Assembly (NCBI GenBank): GCA_036675425.1
Contig: JAKFFB010000191.1
Location: 1-64,000 of the forward strand
Reading direction: 5' to 3'
Length of the DNA: 64,000 bases
Source of the DNA: SCTD01 sp036675425
GTDB lineage: Bacteria; Actinomycetota; Actinomycetes; Mycobacteriales; SCTD01
Shown: positions 1 to 6,915 of the stretch, piece after piece
Position numbering within the stretch: the first letter of the stretch is position 1
Layout: every line of letters begins with the position of its first letter
The notes under the pieces: model-generated
What the model saw: only the letters and a program-made list of their open reading frames with translations
The model's database searches: none
What the model was told of the DNA's origin: nothing
Program-made: the position numbers and the translations under genes

Positions 1-39
1 TGGCCCGCTTCGCCGACGCCGCCGGTCGCCGCACCGGCC
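1..39 (+). repeat. 39-bp exact direct repeat, copy 1 (other copy 620-658)
   Basis: Bases 1-39 are identical to bases 620-658, and base 40 (A) differs from 659 (G). The two copies are read in different frames: here in the PucR-type gene, there inside the membrane-protein gene. A perfect 39-mer is far beyond chance. Its position at the very start of the window suggests an assembly-edge artefact as much as a biological repeat. Confidence 0.9.
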
Positions 40-414
40 AGCCTGCGCCTCGCGCAGCAGGCCGCGGCGCTGCTCAGCCGCGGGCTGGTCGAGGGCGAGC
101 CGGTCTTCGCGGACGAGCACCTCGCCGACCTGGTGGTGCACCGCGACCCGGAGCTGGTCGCCTCGCTCGCGACGGCGCGGCTCGCGCCGCTCGAGCAGCT
201 GCGCGACAGCTCCCGGGAGCGGTTCGCCGAGACGCTGCTGGCCTGGCTGCAGCACCGCGGCGAGCGGCAGCACGTGGCCGCTGCCCTGCACGTGCACCCG
301 CAGACGGTGGGCTACCGGCTGGGGAAGCTGCGGGAGATGTTCGGGGAGGCGCTGGAGGACCCGCAGGCGCGGTTCGAGCTGGAGCTGGCGCTGAGGTCCC
401 GCCTGCCGACGTGA
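1..414 (+). CDS. PucR/CdaR-type transcriptional regulator, C-terminal part (5' end outside window)
   Basis: The reading frame is open from the first base and ends at a TGA at 412-414, so this is the last 137 codons of a longer gene. The final 60 residues contain the helix-turn-helix of the PucR C-terminal family, with the typical order AAALHVHPQTVGYRLGKL. Such proteins usually combine an N-terminal sensory or GGDEF-like region with this DNA-binding tail and activate purine, polyketide or catabolic genes; the sensory part is not visible here. The first 39 bases are an exact copy of positions 620-658, so the N-terminal dozen codons shown may not be authentic. The family call is firm; the target is unknown. 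Confidence 0.8.
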   Translation, partial: WPASPTPPVAAPASLRLAQQAAALLSRGLVEGEPVFADEHLADLVVHRDPELVASLATARLAPLEQLRDSSRERFAETLLAWLQHRGERQHVAAALHVHPQTVGYRLGKLREMFGEALEDPQARFELELALRSRLPT

Positions 415-429
415 GGCTCATCACGCCAC

Positions 430-460
430 TTGACATGTGACATGCTCGATGTCACGTTCG
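430..460 (+). promoter_or_regulatory. Candidate promoter with a 19-bp palindromic operator
   Basis: A consensus -35 hexamer TTGACA lies at 430-435. Starting one base later is a perfect inverted repeat, GTGACAT-N5-ATGTCAC (437-455). A -10 element would fall near 455-460 if the spacer is the long 19-bp type used by MerR-family regulators, but the sequence there is a poor match. The palindrome overlaps a direct repeat of TGACATG (431-437, 438-444). A MerR-type gene lies two genes downstream, so autoregulation of the whole unit is a reasonable inference. With this promoter the transcript would begin at about the ATG at 466, that is, nearly leaderless. Confidence 0.5.
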
Positions 461-465
461 TCCCC

Positions 466-2334
466 ATGCTGATGACCTCTTCCCTGCTCGCCGCCGGAGA
501 ACCCCCCGCAGGCGGGGCCGCCCTCGGTGAGGTGTTCGCCGCGACCGCGGGCGTCGGGTTCGTGACGTTCCTGCTGCTGCTCGTGGCCGTCGCGCACCGC
601 ACTCGCCGCACGACGCTGCTGGCCCGCTTCGCCGACGCCGCCGGTCGCCGCACCGGCCGCCCCGGCTGGGTCGCCCTGCCGTCGCTGATGGTCGCGCTGT
701 CCCTGATCTGCGCGCTGTTCGGCATGCTCTGGGACATCTCGCTGCACATCGGCCAGGGCCGTGACGAGGGCCCGCTGGCCAACCCGGCCCACTACTTCAT
801 CCTGGTCGGGCTCTTCCTGGTCTTCGCCGGGGGCATGCTCGCGATCGTCCTGCCTCTGGACGAGGACCCGGGGCCGGCGTCGGTGAAGATCACGCGCACC
901 TGGCGCGCCCCGGTCGGCGGCATCCTCATCGCCGCGGCCGGCTTCTACGCCCTCATCGGCTTCCCGCTCGACGACGTGTGGCACCGGCTCTTCGGCCAGG
1001 ACGTCACGCTCTGGGGCCCGACCCACCTGATGCTCATCACCGGCGCCGGGCTGTCCCTGATCGGCCAGCTCGTGCTGGAGCAGGAGGGCCACGCCCACAC
1101 CCGCGCCGCGCGCGCCGCCGGCACCACCACCGACGCCCCCCCGGTCGTCCTCTGGCTGCTGCGGGTCTCCGCGCTCGGCGGCATGCTCATCGGCCTGTCG
1201 GTCTTCCAGGCGGAGTTCGACTTCGGCGTCCCGCAGTTCCGCCTCGTCCTGCAGCCGATGATGATCGCCGGCGCCGCCGCGCTGGCCCTGGTCGCCGCCC
1301 GGCTGGTCGGCGGCCGTGGCGCCGCCCTCGGCGCGGCCGTCTTCTTCCTGTCGCTGCGCGGGGTGATCGCGCTCATCGTCGGCCCCGGCCTCGGCGAGCC
1401 GACGCCGTCGCTCCCGCTCTACCTCGGCTCGGCGATCCTCATCGAGCTGCTCGCCCTGACGCCGCTGCTGCGCGACCCGCTGAAGTTCGGGATCGTCGCC
1501 GGGCTCGTCGTCGGCACCGCGGGCTCGGTCATCGAGGCGGCGTGGTCGTACGTCGCGATGCCGCTCCCCTGGACCTCCGACATGTGGCTCGAGGGGCTGC
1601 TCATGACCGTGCCGGTCGCCGTCGCCGCCGGTGCCTGCGGCGCCCTGCTCGCGCTCGGCGTGCAGGGCCGGCTGCCCCGCCCGGCGATCGGCCGCGGCGT
1701 GCTCGTCGCGAGCCTGCTCGTGCTCGCCGCCGCCACCGCGAACGGCCTGGTCGCCACCGTCCCGGACGACGCGAAGGCCACCGTCGCGCTGACGCCTGCC
1801 GGCGCGGGCTTCGCGAACGCCGAGGTCACCCTCGACCCGGCGACCGTCGCCGACAACCCCGCCTGGGTGCAGCTGACCGCCTGGCAGGGAGGCGGTCTCG
1901 TGGTCGACCGGCTCGAGGAGGTCGGCCCCGGCCGCTACGTCTCCACCGAGCCGGTCCCGGTCGACGGCTCCTGGAAGACGCTGCTGCGCGTGCACGACGG
2001 GCGCACCCTCGCGGCGACGCCGGTCTTCCTCCCGGCGGACGAGGCGATCGACGCCGAGGAGATCCCGGCCGAGGCCAGCAGCACCCGGTCGTTCGTCCCC
2101 GAGATCGAGCTGCTGCAGCGCGAGCGCGACCTCGACGCACCCGCCTGGCTCTGGACCGCCTCCTCGCTCGTGGTGCTCGTGCTCTCCCTCGCGCTGGTGC
2201 TCGCCCTGGCCTGGGGCGTCGCGCGGCTCTCCCGCCGGCTGCCCCCGGGCACCTTCGGCGACGAGAGCCCGACGGCCGCGAAGGAGCAGGGCCTGCCGAC
2301 CGGCACGCCCAGCCTGCGCCCGGGCGTCGCATGA
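466..2334 (+). CDS. Polytopic membrane protein with an extracytoplasmic YtkA/FixH-like C-terminal domain
   Basis: This protein of about 622 residues has roughly twelve hydrophobic segments in its first 430 residues. A soluble, probably extracytoplasmic region of about 150 residues follows, then one last transmembrane helix near the C-terminus. The soluble region (after DDAKATVALTPA) looks like the small YtkA/FixH-type beta domain found in copper- and oxidase-associated proteins, but that is only a resemblance. The start at 466 was chosen because the palindromic promoter-like element occupies 430-460; in-frame TTG 430 and ATG 442 lie inside it and there is no clear Shine-Dalgarno sequence. The stop overlaps the next start (ATGA), so the genes are translationally coupled. 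Function unknown. Confidence 0.75.
   Translation: MLMTSSLLAAGEPPAGGAALGEVFAATAGVGFVTFLLLLVAVAHRTRRTTLLARFADAAGRRTGRPGWVALPSLMVALSLICALFGMLWDISLHIGQGRDEGPLANPAHYFILVGLFLVFAGGMLAIVLPLDEDPGPASVKITRTWRAPVGGILIAAAGFYALIGFPLDDVWHRLFGQDVTLWGPTHLMLITGAGLSLIGQLVLEQEGHAHTRAARAAGTTTDAPPVVLWLLRVSALGGMLIGLSVFQAEFDFGVPQFRLVLQPMMIAGAAALALVAARLVGGRGAALGAAVFFLSLRGVIALIVGPGLGEPTPSLPLYLGSAILIELLALTPLLRDPLKFGIVAGLVVGTAGSVIEAAWSYVAMPLPWTSDMWLEGLLMTVPVAVAAGACGALLALGVQGRLPRPAIGRGVLVASLLVLAAATANGLVATVPDDAKATVALTPAGAGFANAEVTLDPATVADNPAWVQLTAWQGGGLVVDRLEEVGPGRYVSTEPVPVDGSWKTLLRVHDGRTLAATPVFLPADEAIDAEEIPAEASSTRSFVPEIELLQRERDLDAPAWLWTASSLVVLVLSLALVLALAWGVARLSRRLPPGTFGDESPTAAKEQGLPTGTPSLRPGVA
620..658 (+). repeat. 39-bp exact direct repeat, copy 2 (other copy 1-39)
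   Basis: This copy lies inside the polytopic membrane-protein gene and encodes residues just after the first helix (LARFADAAGRRTG). It fits its reading frame naturally, so it is more likely the authentic copy than the one at the window edge. Confidence 0.85.
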
Positions 2335-2465
2335 CGTACGACGTGGTCCTCGCCCACCACCCGATCGTCACGGCGCTGCCGTTCGTGGTCCCGGCGGTCG
2401 TCGTGGTCGTGCTGATCGGCGCGATCATCTGGCGCGACCGGCGCGAGGAGCGCAGTGGCCGCTGA
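2331..2465 (+). CDS. Small single-span membrane protein (44 aa)
   Basis: The ATG overlaps the stop of the preceding membrane-protein gene (ATGA at 2331-2334), and the stop lies 11 bases inside the MerR-type gene that follows. The peptide has one strongly hydrophobic helix (ALPFVVPAVVVVVLIGAI) followed by a basic and acidic tail. It is therefore probably a single-pass inner-membrane peptide with its C-terminus in the cytoplasm. The tight double overlap supports translation. Its role is unknown; an accessory subunit of the large upstream membrane protein is the simplest guess. Confidence 0.6.
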   Translation: MTYDVVLAHHPIVTALPFVVPAVVVVVLIGAIIWRDRREERSGR

Positions 2466-3195
2466 CGAGCTGACGGTCGACCAGCTGGCCGCCCGGGTCG
2501 GCATGACGGTGCGCAACGTGCGCGCCTACGCCGCCCGCGGCCTGCTGCCGCCGCCCCGGCTGGTCGGGCGCACCGGCTACTACACCCCGACCCACGTCGC
2601 CCGGCTGCTGCTCGTGCGGGACCTGCTGGCCCAGGGCTACACCCTCGCCGCGGTCGAGAAGGCGGTCGCGGACGAGCCCGGCACCGACCCGGCGGCGCTG
2701 GCGCTGCAGCGCGCGCTGATGGCGCCGTGGCAGCCGGACGCGCCGCAGGAGACCGACCTCGCCACGTTGGCGGCCCGGGTGGGCACCGAGGACCTGGACG
2801 CCGTACGACGGGTCGCCCAGGTGCTGGCCCGCATCGGCGTCGTCGAGCTGCTCGACGGCGACGCCCTGCGCGTGCTCGACCCGCCGCTGCTCGACGCCGG
2901 CGTGCGCGGGGTGCGGCTCGGCCTGCCCCCCGACGCTCTGGTCGCGGCGCAGCAGCAGGTGGTCGAGCTGGTGGAGAGGGCCGCGGACGTCTACGTCGCG
3001 ATGTTCCGCGACACGGTGTGGAAGGACTTCGTCGCGGCGGGCTGCCCCGAGGACGGCTGGGAGCGGATGCAGTCGGTCGTCGAGGGGCTCCAGCCGGTGG
3101 CCGCGCAGGCGATGCTCGCGAGCTTCCGCAGCGCCATGGCCGCCGCGGTCGCGCAGGAGGTCGACACCAACCTCAGTCCCAGCTCGCTGGTCTAG
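2455..3195 (+). CDS. MerR-family transcriptional regulator
   Basis: The N-terminal 70 residues form a MerR-type winged helix-turn-helix: LTVDQLAARVGMTVRNVRAY, then a tyrosine-rich wing (TGYYTPTHVARL). The remaining 170 residues are an alpha-helical effector region without the cysteine cluster of metal-sensing MerR proteins, so an organic ligand or protein partner is more likely. The GTG start overlaps the preceding small gene by 11 bases, placing the regulator in the same transcript as the polytopic membrane protein. The 7-5-7 palindrome at 437-455 in front of that transcript is a candidate binding site. The ligand cannot be predicted. Confidence 0.85.
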   Translation: MAADELTVDQLAARVGMTVRNVRAYAARGLLPPPRLVGRTGYYTPTHVARLLLVRDLLAQGYTLAAVEKAVADEPGTDPAALALQRALMAPWQPDAPQETDLATLAARVGTEDLDAVRRVAQVLARIGVVELLDGDALRVLDPPLLDAGVRGVRLGLPPDALVAAQQQVVELVERAADVYVAMFRDTVWKDFVAAGCPEDGWERMQSVVEGLQPVAAQAMLASFRSAMAAAVAQEVDTNLSPSSLV

Positions 3196-3205
3196 CCTGC
3201 GAGGC

Positions 3206-3727
3206 ATGGACGCCCTCGCCGGGCCGTACCTCGCGTCGGCCGCCCTGCTCGTCGCAGCGGGCGTGGCCAAGGTGCGCGATCCGCTGCCGCTGATGCGGGC
3301 GCTGGTGTCGGCCGGCGTCCCGTCCCGCCCCGTCCTGTCCCCCCTCGTCCGCGCCGGTGCGGCGGTCGAGATCGCCCTGGGGCTGGTCGCGATCGGCACC
3401 GGCAGCGCGCTCGCCGCGGCCGGGGTCGCGGCGTCCTACCTCGCCTTCACCGGCTTCGTGCTGCTCGCGATGACGCGCGGCGGCGTGCTGGCCTCGTGCG
3501 GCTGCTTCGGCAGGGCCGACACCCCGCCGACGGGCCTGCACGTCGCGGTCACCGCCGCGCTGGCGGCCGTCGCCGCGGTGGTCGCGGTGCGCCCGCTCGG
3601 CCCGCTGCCCTCGTTCCTGGCGGCCTCGCCCGGGAACGGCCTGCCGCTGCTGCTCGCCAGCGCCGCCGTCGCGGCGACCGCCTACCTGGCCCTCGCGCTG
3701 CTCCCCCTGCTGCGGGTGCGCACGTGA
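3206..3727 (+). CDS. MauE-like (DoxX-related) membrane protein
   Basis: This 173-residue, four- to five-helix membrane protein carries the hallmark SCGCFG motif (cysteines 98 and 100) after the third helix. That arrangement matches the MauE family, membrane proteins required for maturation (disulfide formation or isomerisation) of the cysteine-rich methylamine dehydrogenase light chain. It starts ten bases after the MerR-type gene and overlaps the downstream thioredoxin-like gene by four bases. The next genes encode a thioredoxin-fold protein, a second membrane protein and an exported cysteine-rich protein. That grouping supports a thiol-redox role for this particular client rather than general cytochrome biogenesis. 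Confidence 0.8.
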   Translation: MDALAGPYLASAALLVAAGVAKVRDPLPLMRALVSAGVPSRPVLSPLVRAGAAVEIALGLVAIGTGSALAAAGVAASYLAFTGFVLLAMTRGGVLASCGCFGRADTPPTGLHVAVTAALAAVAAVVAVRPLGPLPSFLAASPGNGLPLLLASAAVAATAYLALALLPLLRVRT

Positions 3728-4407
3728 CCGCCCTCGTCGTCGCGCTGTCGGTCGCGGTGCTGCTGCTCGCGGTGCTCGTCGCGGGCCTGCTGCGCAGCCA
3801 CGCCGAGATCCTCAAGGCGCTGCACGAGCTCGGCGCGGGACTCGAGCTCGACCGCGCCGAGGGCCCGGTCGACGTGACGATCGAGGGCGTACGAACCCCG
3901 CGTCGCGCGGCGGGCGCGCAGACCGCCGAGGCGGTCACGGGCGAGACCCTCGACGGCGAGGCGGTCGCGCTCTCGCTGACCTCCGGCACGGACACGCTGC
4001 TGGCGTTCCTGTCCTCGGGCTGCTCGACCTGCGGCGCCTTCTGGGAGGCCTTCGCCGAGGCCGAGCTCGACGTGCCCGGCGGCGCCCGGCTGGTCGTCGT
4101 CACCAAGGGACTCGACGAGGAGAGCGCCTCGGCCCTCGCGAGCCGCGCCCCGTCGCACGTCCCCCTCGTCGCGAGCAGCAGCGCGTGGGAGGGCTTCGCC
4201 GTGCCGGGCTCGCCGTACTTCGTCTACGTCGACGGCACCGGCCGCGTCATCGGCGAGGGCTCCGCCGCGACGTGGTCCGCGGTGCGCAGCCTGATGGGGC
4301 AGGCGCACGCCGACGACGCGCACCGCCGCGGCCGGCTCTCCCGGCAGGGGCGTGACGACGCCGCGCTCGCCGCCGCCGGCATCCGACCCGGGGACCCGAG
4401 CCTGTGA
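3724..4407 (+). CDS. Membrane-anchored thioredoxin-like protein (MauD/TlpA type)
   Basis: The GTG start overlaps the stop of the MauE-like gene. The 227-residue product begins with a transmembrane anchor (residues 2-22). A short linker and a thioredoxin-type domain follow, with a redox-active CSTC motif at residues 100-103 (context FLSSGCSTCGAFW) and a cis-proline region (FAVPGSPYFVYVD). The domain should face the outside, as in MauD, which cooperates with MauE to form the many disulfides of the methylamine dehydrogenase light chain. The likely client is the 18-cysteine Tat-exported protein encoded three genes downstream. A generic TlpA/ResA-type reductase is the alternative. Confidence 0.8.
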   Translation: MTALVVALSVAVLLLAVLVAGLLRSHAEILKALHELGAGLELDRAEGPVDVTIEGVRTPRRAAGAQTAEAVTGETLDGEAVALSLTSGTDTLLAFLSSGCSTCGAFWEAFAEAELDVPGGARLVVVTKGLDEESASALASRAPSHVPLVASSSAWEGFAVPGSPYFVYVDGTGRVIGEGSAATWSAVRSLMGQAHADDAHRRGRLSRQGRDDAALAAAGIRPGDPSL

Positions 4408-4475
4408 TCCTGCTGCTCGTCGTCGGCCTCCCGCTCGCGGCCCTCGCCGCGATCCGGGCCACCTGGAGCCCTTGA
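4404..4475 (+). CDS. Possible 23-residue membrane peptide
   Basis: A GTG overlapping the stop of the thioredoxin-like gene opens a 23-codon frame with an almost entirely hydrophobic product (MILLLVVGLPLAALAAIRA). It ends just before the Shine-Dalgarno sequence of the next gene. The overlap pattern is the same as for neighbouring confirmed junctions, but so short a frame could be coincidental. If real, it would be a single-span membrane peptide of the redox cluster. Confidence 0.3.
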   Translation: MILLLVVGLPLAALAAIRATWSP

Positions 4476-4484
4476 GGTGAGTCG

Positions 4485-5057
4485 ATGCTGACCAGCATCA
4501 CTCCGCTCGGTGAGCGGAGCAGGGGCAACCGCTACGCCGTGACGCTCACGGCGTACGTCGGAGGCTGCCTGCTGGGCGGGGCCGCGATCGGCCTGCTGCT
4601 CGGCGCCGCCGGCAGCCTGCTCCCGACCCTGCCCGCGCTCCTGCTCGCGGGGATCGCCTGCCTGGCAGCCGCTCTCGCTGACGCGCGCGGCTGGCTGCCG
4701 CTCGGGCGTCGGCAGGTCGACGAGGACTGGCTGACCTCCTACCGCGGCTGGGTCTACGGCCTCGGCTTCGGGCTGCAGCTCGGCTTCGGCGTGGTCACCA
4801 TCGTCACGAGCGCGGCCACCGTCGCGGCGCTGGCCGTCGCGTTCCTGACGCAGTCGCCGGTGGCCGGCCTGCTCGTCGGACTGGTCTTCGGCGGCGTCCG
4901 CGCGTTCCCCGCGCTGCTGCTCGGCCGCGCGGCCAGCCACGGCGAGCTGCGCTCGATGGCCGCCGGTCTCGAGCGGCGGGCCCCTGCGGCCGCCCGCGCC
5001 ACCGTCGTCGCGCTCGCCCTCTCGGGCGCCGTCCTGCTGATCGGAGCCGCCGCGTGA
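4485..5057 (+). CDS. Polytopic membrane protein of the Mau-like cluster
   Basis: This 190-residue protein has about five predicted transmembrane helices. Its ATG is preceded by a GAGGTGAG ribosome-binding site, and its stop overlaps the next start. In methylamine-utilisation operons the equivalent position is held by MauF, a DsbD/CcdA-like electron conduit. Here, however, the pair of membrane cysteines expected for a DsbD-type protein is not evident, so homology to MauF is not claimed. Cluster position suggests a role in export or maturation of the cysteine-rich protein encoded downstream. Confidence 0.65.
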   Translation: MLTSITPLGERSRGNRYAVTLTAYVGGCLLGGAAIGLLLGAAGSLLPTLPALLLAGIACLAAALADARGWLPLGRRQVDEDWLTSYRGWVYGLGFGLQLGFGVVTIVTSAATVAALAVAFLTQSPVAGLLVGLVFGGVRAFPALLLGRAASHGELRSMAAGLERRAPAAARATVVALALSGAVLLIGAAA

Positions 5058-5512
5058 ACCTCGACCACGGCGGCGTGCGCGTCGCGCTGCCGACCGGGTG
5101 GGAGGCGCGGGCGCGGCTCCAGCCGAGCAACCGCCCGGGGGTCCGCGGCAACCTCGTGCTGCACGCCGCGACCATCCCGCTGCCGGCCGAGCGCGGTGAC
5201 TTCGGCAGCGGCGTCGTCGAGCTGCTCGGGCCGGACGACGTCTTCCTGTCGCTGTTCGAGTACGACCGGGCCGACGCGGGGAAGGCGCTTTTCGCCGCGA
5301 AGGGCCTGCCGGCGCTGCGCCCCGGCGACTTCTCGACCAAGCACCTGCAGCGCACCGCCGGCGGGCGCAGCGGCGGTCAGTGGTTCTTCCAGGTGGCCGG
5401 CCGGCCGTTCTGCCTCTTCGTCGTGCTCGGCAGCCACAGCCGCCGCGCCGCCGGCGCCGCCCGCGCGTCGGCGCTGCTGTTCCGCACCACCGTCAAGGAG
5501 CTCGCCGGATGA
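5054..5512 (+). CDS. Uncharacterised small soluble protein of the Mau-like cluster
   Basis: This 152-residue protein has no signal peptide or transmembrane segment and no domain I recognise. It is predicted to be mostly beta-rich, opening with LDHGGVRVALPTGWEARARL, a form also seen in small domains that begin with a wsp-like strand. The frame overlaps both neighbours (GTGA with the membrane protein before it, ATGA with the exported protein after it), so it is almost certainly co-translated with them. A cytoplasmic chaperone or quality-control factor for the folded Tat substrate is a speculative possibility based only on position. Confidence 0.6.
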   Translation: MNLDHGGVRVALPTGWEARARLQPSNRPGVRGNLVLHAATIPLPAERGDFGSGVVELLGPDDVFLSLFEYDRADAGKALFAAKGLPALRPGDFSTKHLQRTAGGRSGGQWFFQVAGRPFCLFVVLGSHSRRAAGAARASALLFRTTVKELAG

Positions 5513-6846
5513 CCTCGACCCGCGCGGCGCTCGCCGCCGTCGACCCGGGCGCCGAGGCCGTCGCCTCGACGCTCGGCCAGCGAGCGGTGGACCGGGTGAC
5601 GGGCTGGCTGTCCGGTCGTACGTCCCGTCGCGGCTTCCTGCTCAAGGCCGGGCTGCTCGGCACGGCGATGGCGGTCGACCCGAAGGGCTACGTCCTCCGG
5701 CCGGGCACGGCCTACGCCGCGGTGTGCGGGCCGGGCGCCGGTGCGACCAGCGGGTGGACCGTCTTCTGCGCCACCATCAACAACGGCGTCAACGCCTGCC
5801 CGCCCGGGTCGATCGCGGCCGGCTGGTGGAAGGCCGACGGCGCGTCGCTGTGCGGCGGCAAGGCGCGCTACATCGTCGACTGCAACGCGCAGTGCACGAG
5901 GTGCACGACGCCCGGTGCGCGCGCCGGAATCTGCAGCTCGGGCTGCTGGAACTGCTCGTGCACCAGCGGGCTCTCCGGAACCTGCGACCAGCGCAAGGTC
6001 TGCTGCAACGCCTTCCGCTACGGCCAGTGCAACCAGGACGTGCGACAGGTCGGCGGCGTCCACTGCCGGGTCGTGTCCTGCACGCCACCGTGGCGGTTCG
6101 AGGAGTGCTCGACCGCGCCGGCGACCGACAACCGGACCCGCGACCACAACAGCGACCGGCTGCCGCAGGCCTACACCCCGATCACCGCCCGCTACATCGC
6201 GCTGGGCGAGAACGGCTCGGTGCTGGGCGCCACCGTCTACGGCGAGATCTCCACCGCGGGCGGCACCGCGCAGCGCTACCAGGACGGCCGCATCTCCCAC
6301 ACCTCGGCGACGGGGGCGCGGGAGACCGTCGGGCCGGTCGCAGCGCGCTACGTCGCCGTCGGCGCCGAGGCCGGTCGGCTCGGCTTCCCGGTGACGTCAC
6401 CGATCGCCCTCGGCGGCGGCGGCACCGCGAGCCGCTTCCAGAACGGCCGCATCTCGTGGTCGGCGGTCACGGGTGCGTGGGAGACCGTGGGCCCGATCGC
6501 GCGGGAGTACGAGCGGCTCGGCGCGGAGACCGGCGTCCTCGGCTACCCGGTCACGGGCGACGACGCGGCGGACCGCGGCCGGACGACCCGCTTCCAGAAC
6601 GGCCGCATCTCGTGGTCGTCGTCGACGGGGGCGCACGCCACCACGGGCGCCATCGGTGAGCGCTACGCGCAGCTCGGCGCGGAGAACGGCGTGCTCGGCT
6701 TCCCGGTCGCCGACGAGGTCGCCGAGCGGGAGTCGCCGTTCAAGCGCTTCGGACTGCCGCCGGACCGCCGGCAGGAGTTCGAGGGGGGCACCCTGTCGTA
6801 CGACCAGCGCACCGGCGTGGTCGTGATGACGCCGCGAGCCGGCTGA
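5509..6846 (+). CDS. Tat-exported cysteine-rich protein (methylamine dehydrogenase light-chain-like) fused to LGFP repeats
   Basis: The 445-residue product has a long N-region and a twin-arginine signal (S-R-R-G-F-L at residues 39-44, then a hydrophobic stretch). A domain of about 130 residues follows, holding 18 cysteines (first at residue 73). Part of it (ACPPGSIAAGWWKADGASLC) resembles the MauA segment around one tryptophan of the TTQ cofactor. I cannot confirm the second cofactor tryptophan, though a Trp occurs in CTPPWRF. The C-terminal half consists of about four LGFP repeats of some 50 residues (LGAENGVLGFPV and variants), a module that binds actinobacterial cell-wall glycans or mycolate layers. 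It is the last gene of the Mau-like maturation cluster. The fusion suggests a cell-wall-anchored, heavily disulfide-bonded or TTQ-type enzyme. Confidence 0.8.
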   Translation: MTSTRAALAAVDPGAEAVASTLGQRAVDRVTGWLSGRTSRRGFLLKAGLLGTAMAVDPKGYVLRPGTAYAAVCGPGAGATSGWTVFCATINNGVNACPPGSIAAGWWKADGASLCGGKARYIVDCNAQCTRCTTPGARAGICSSGCWNCSCTSGLSGTCDQRKVCCNAFRYGQCNQDVRQVGGVHCRVVSCTPPWRFEECSTAPATDNRTRDHNSDRLPQAYTPITARYIALGENGSVLGATVYGEISTAGGTAQRYQDGRISHTSATGARETVGPVAARYVAVGAEAGRLGFPVTSPIALGGGGTASRFQNGRISWSAVTGAWETVGPIAREYERLGAETGVLGYPVTGDDAADRGRTTRFQNGRISWSSSTGAHATTGAIGERYAQLGAENGVLGFPVADEVAERESPFKRFGLPPDRRQEFEGGTLSYDQRTGVVVMTPRAG

Positions 6847-6871
6847 ACGGGGCAGGAGAGTCGGCTTCTGC

Positions 6872-6900
6872 GTCGAAAGGGGCATTCGTCCCCCCTCGAC
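6872..6900 (+). terminator. Imperfect hairpin between the Mau-like cluster and the subtilase gene
   Basis: An imperfect inverted repeat (GTCGAAAGGGG ... CCCCCCTCGAC) follows the cysteine-rich gene by 25 bases and precedes the subtilase ribosome-binding site. There is no T-tract, so it may be a weak terminator or a 5' leader hairpin of the protease transcript. Confidence 0.3.
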
Positions 6901-6915
6901 GACAAAGGAGCGCGC

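Noticed and set aside
430..2465. Long open frames on both strands opposite or overlapping the membrane-protein gene (and similar frames throughout the window)
   Set aside because: They are Arg/Ala/Pro-rich or low-complexity products of high-G+C codon bias, with no domains or ribosome-binding sites. The retained frames have recognisable folds.
6429..6620. Near-identical 29-bp DNA repeats inside the LGFP region as a recombination or mobile element
   Set aside because: They are in frame and simply encode successive LGFP repeats (RFQNGRISWS), so protein-level repetition explains them.
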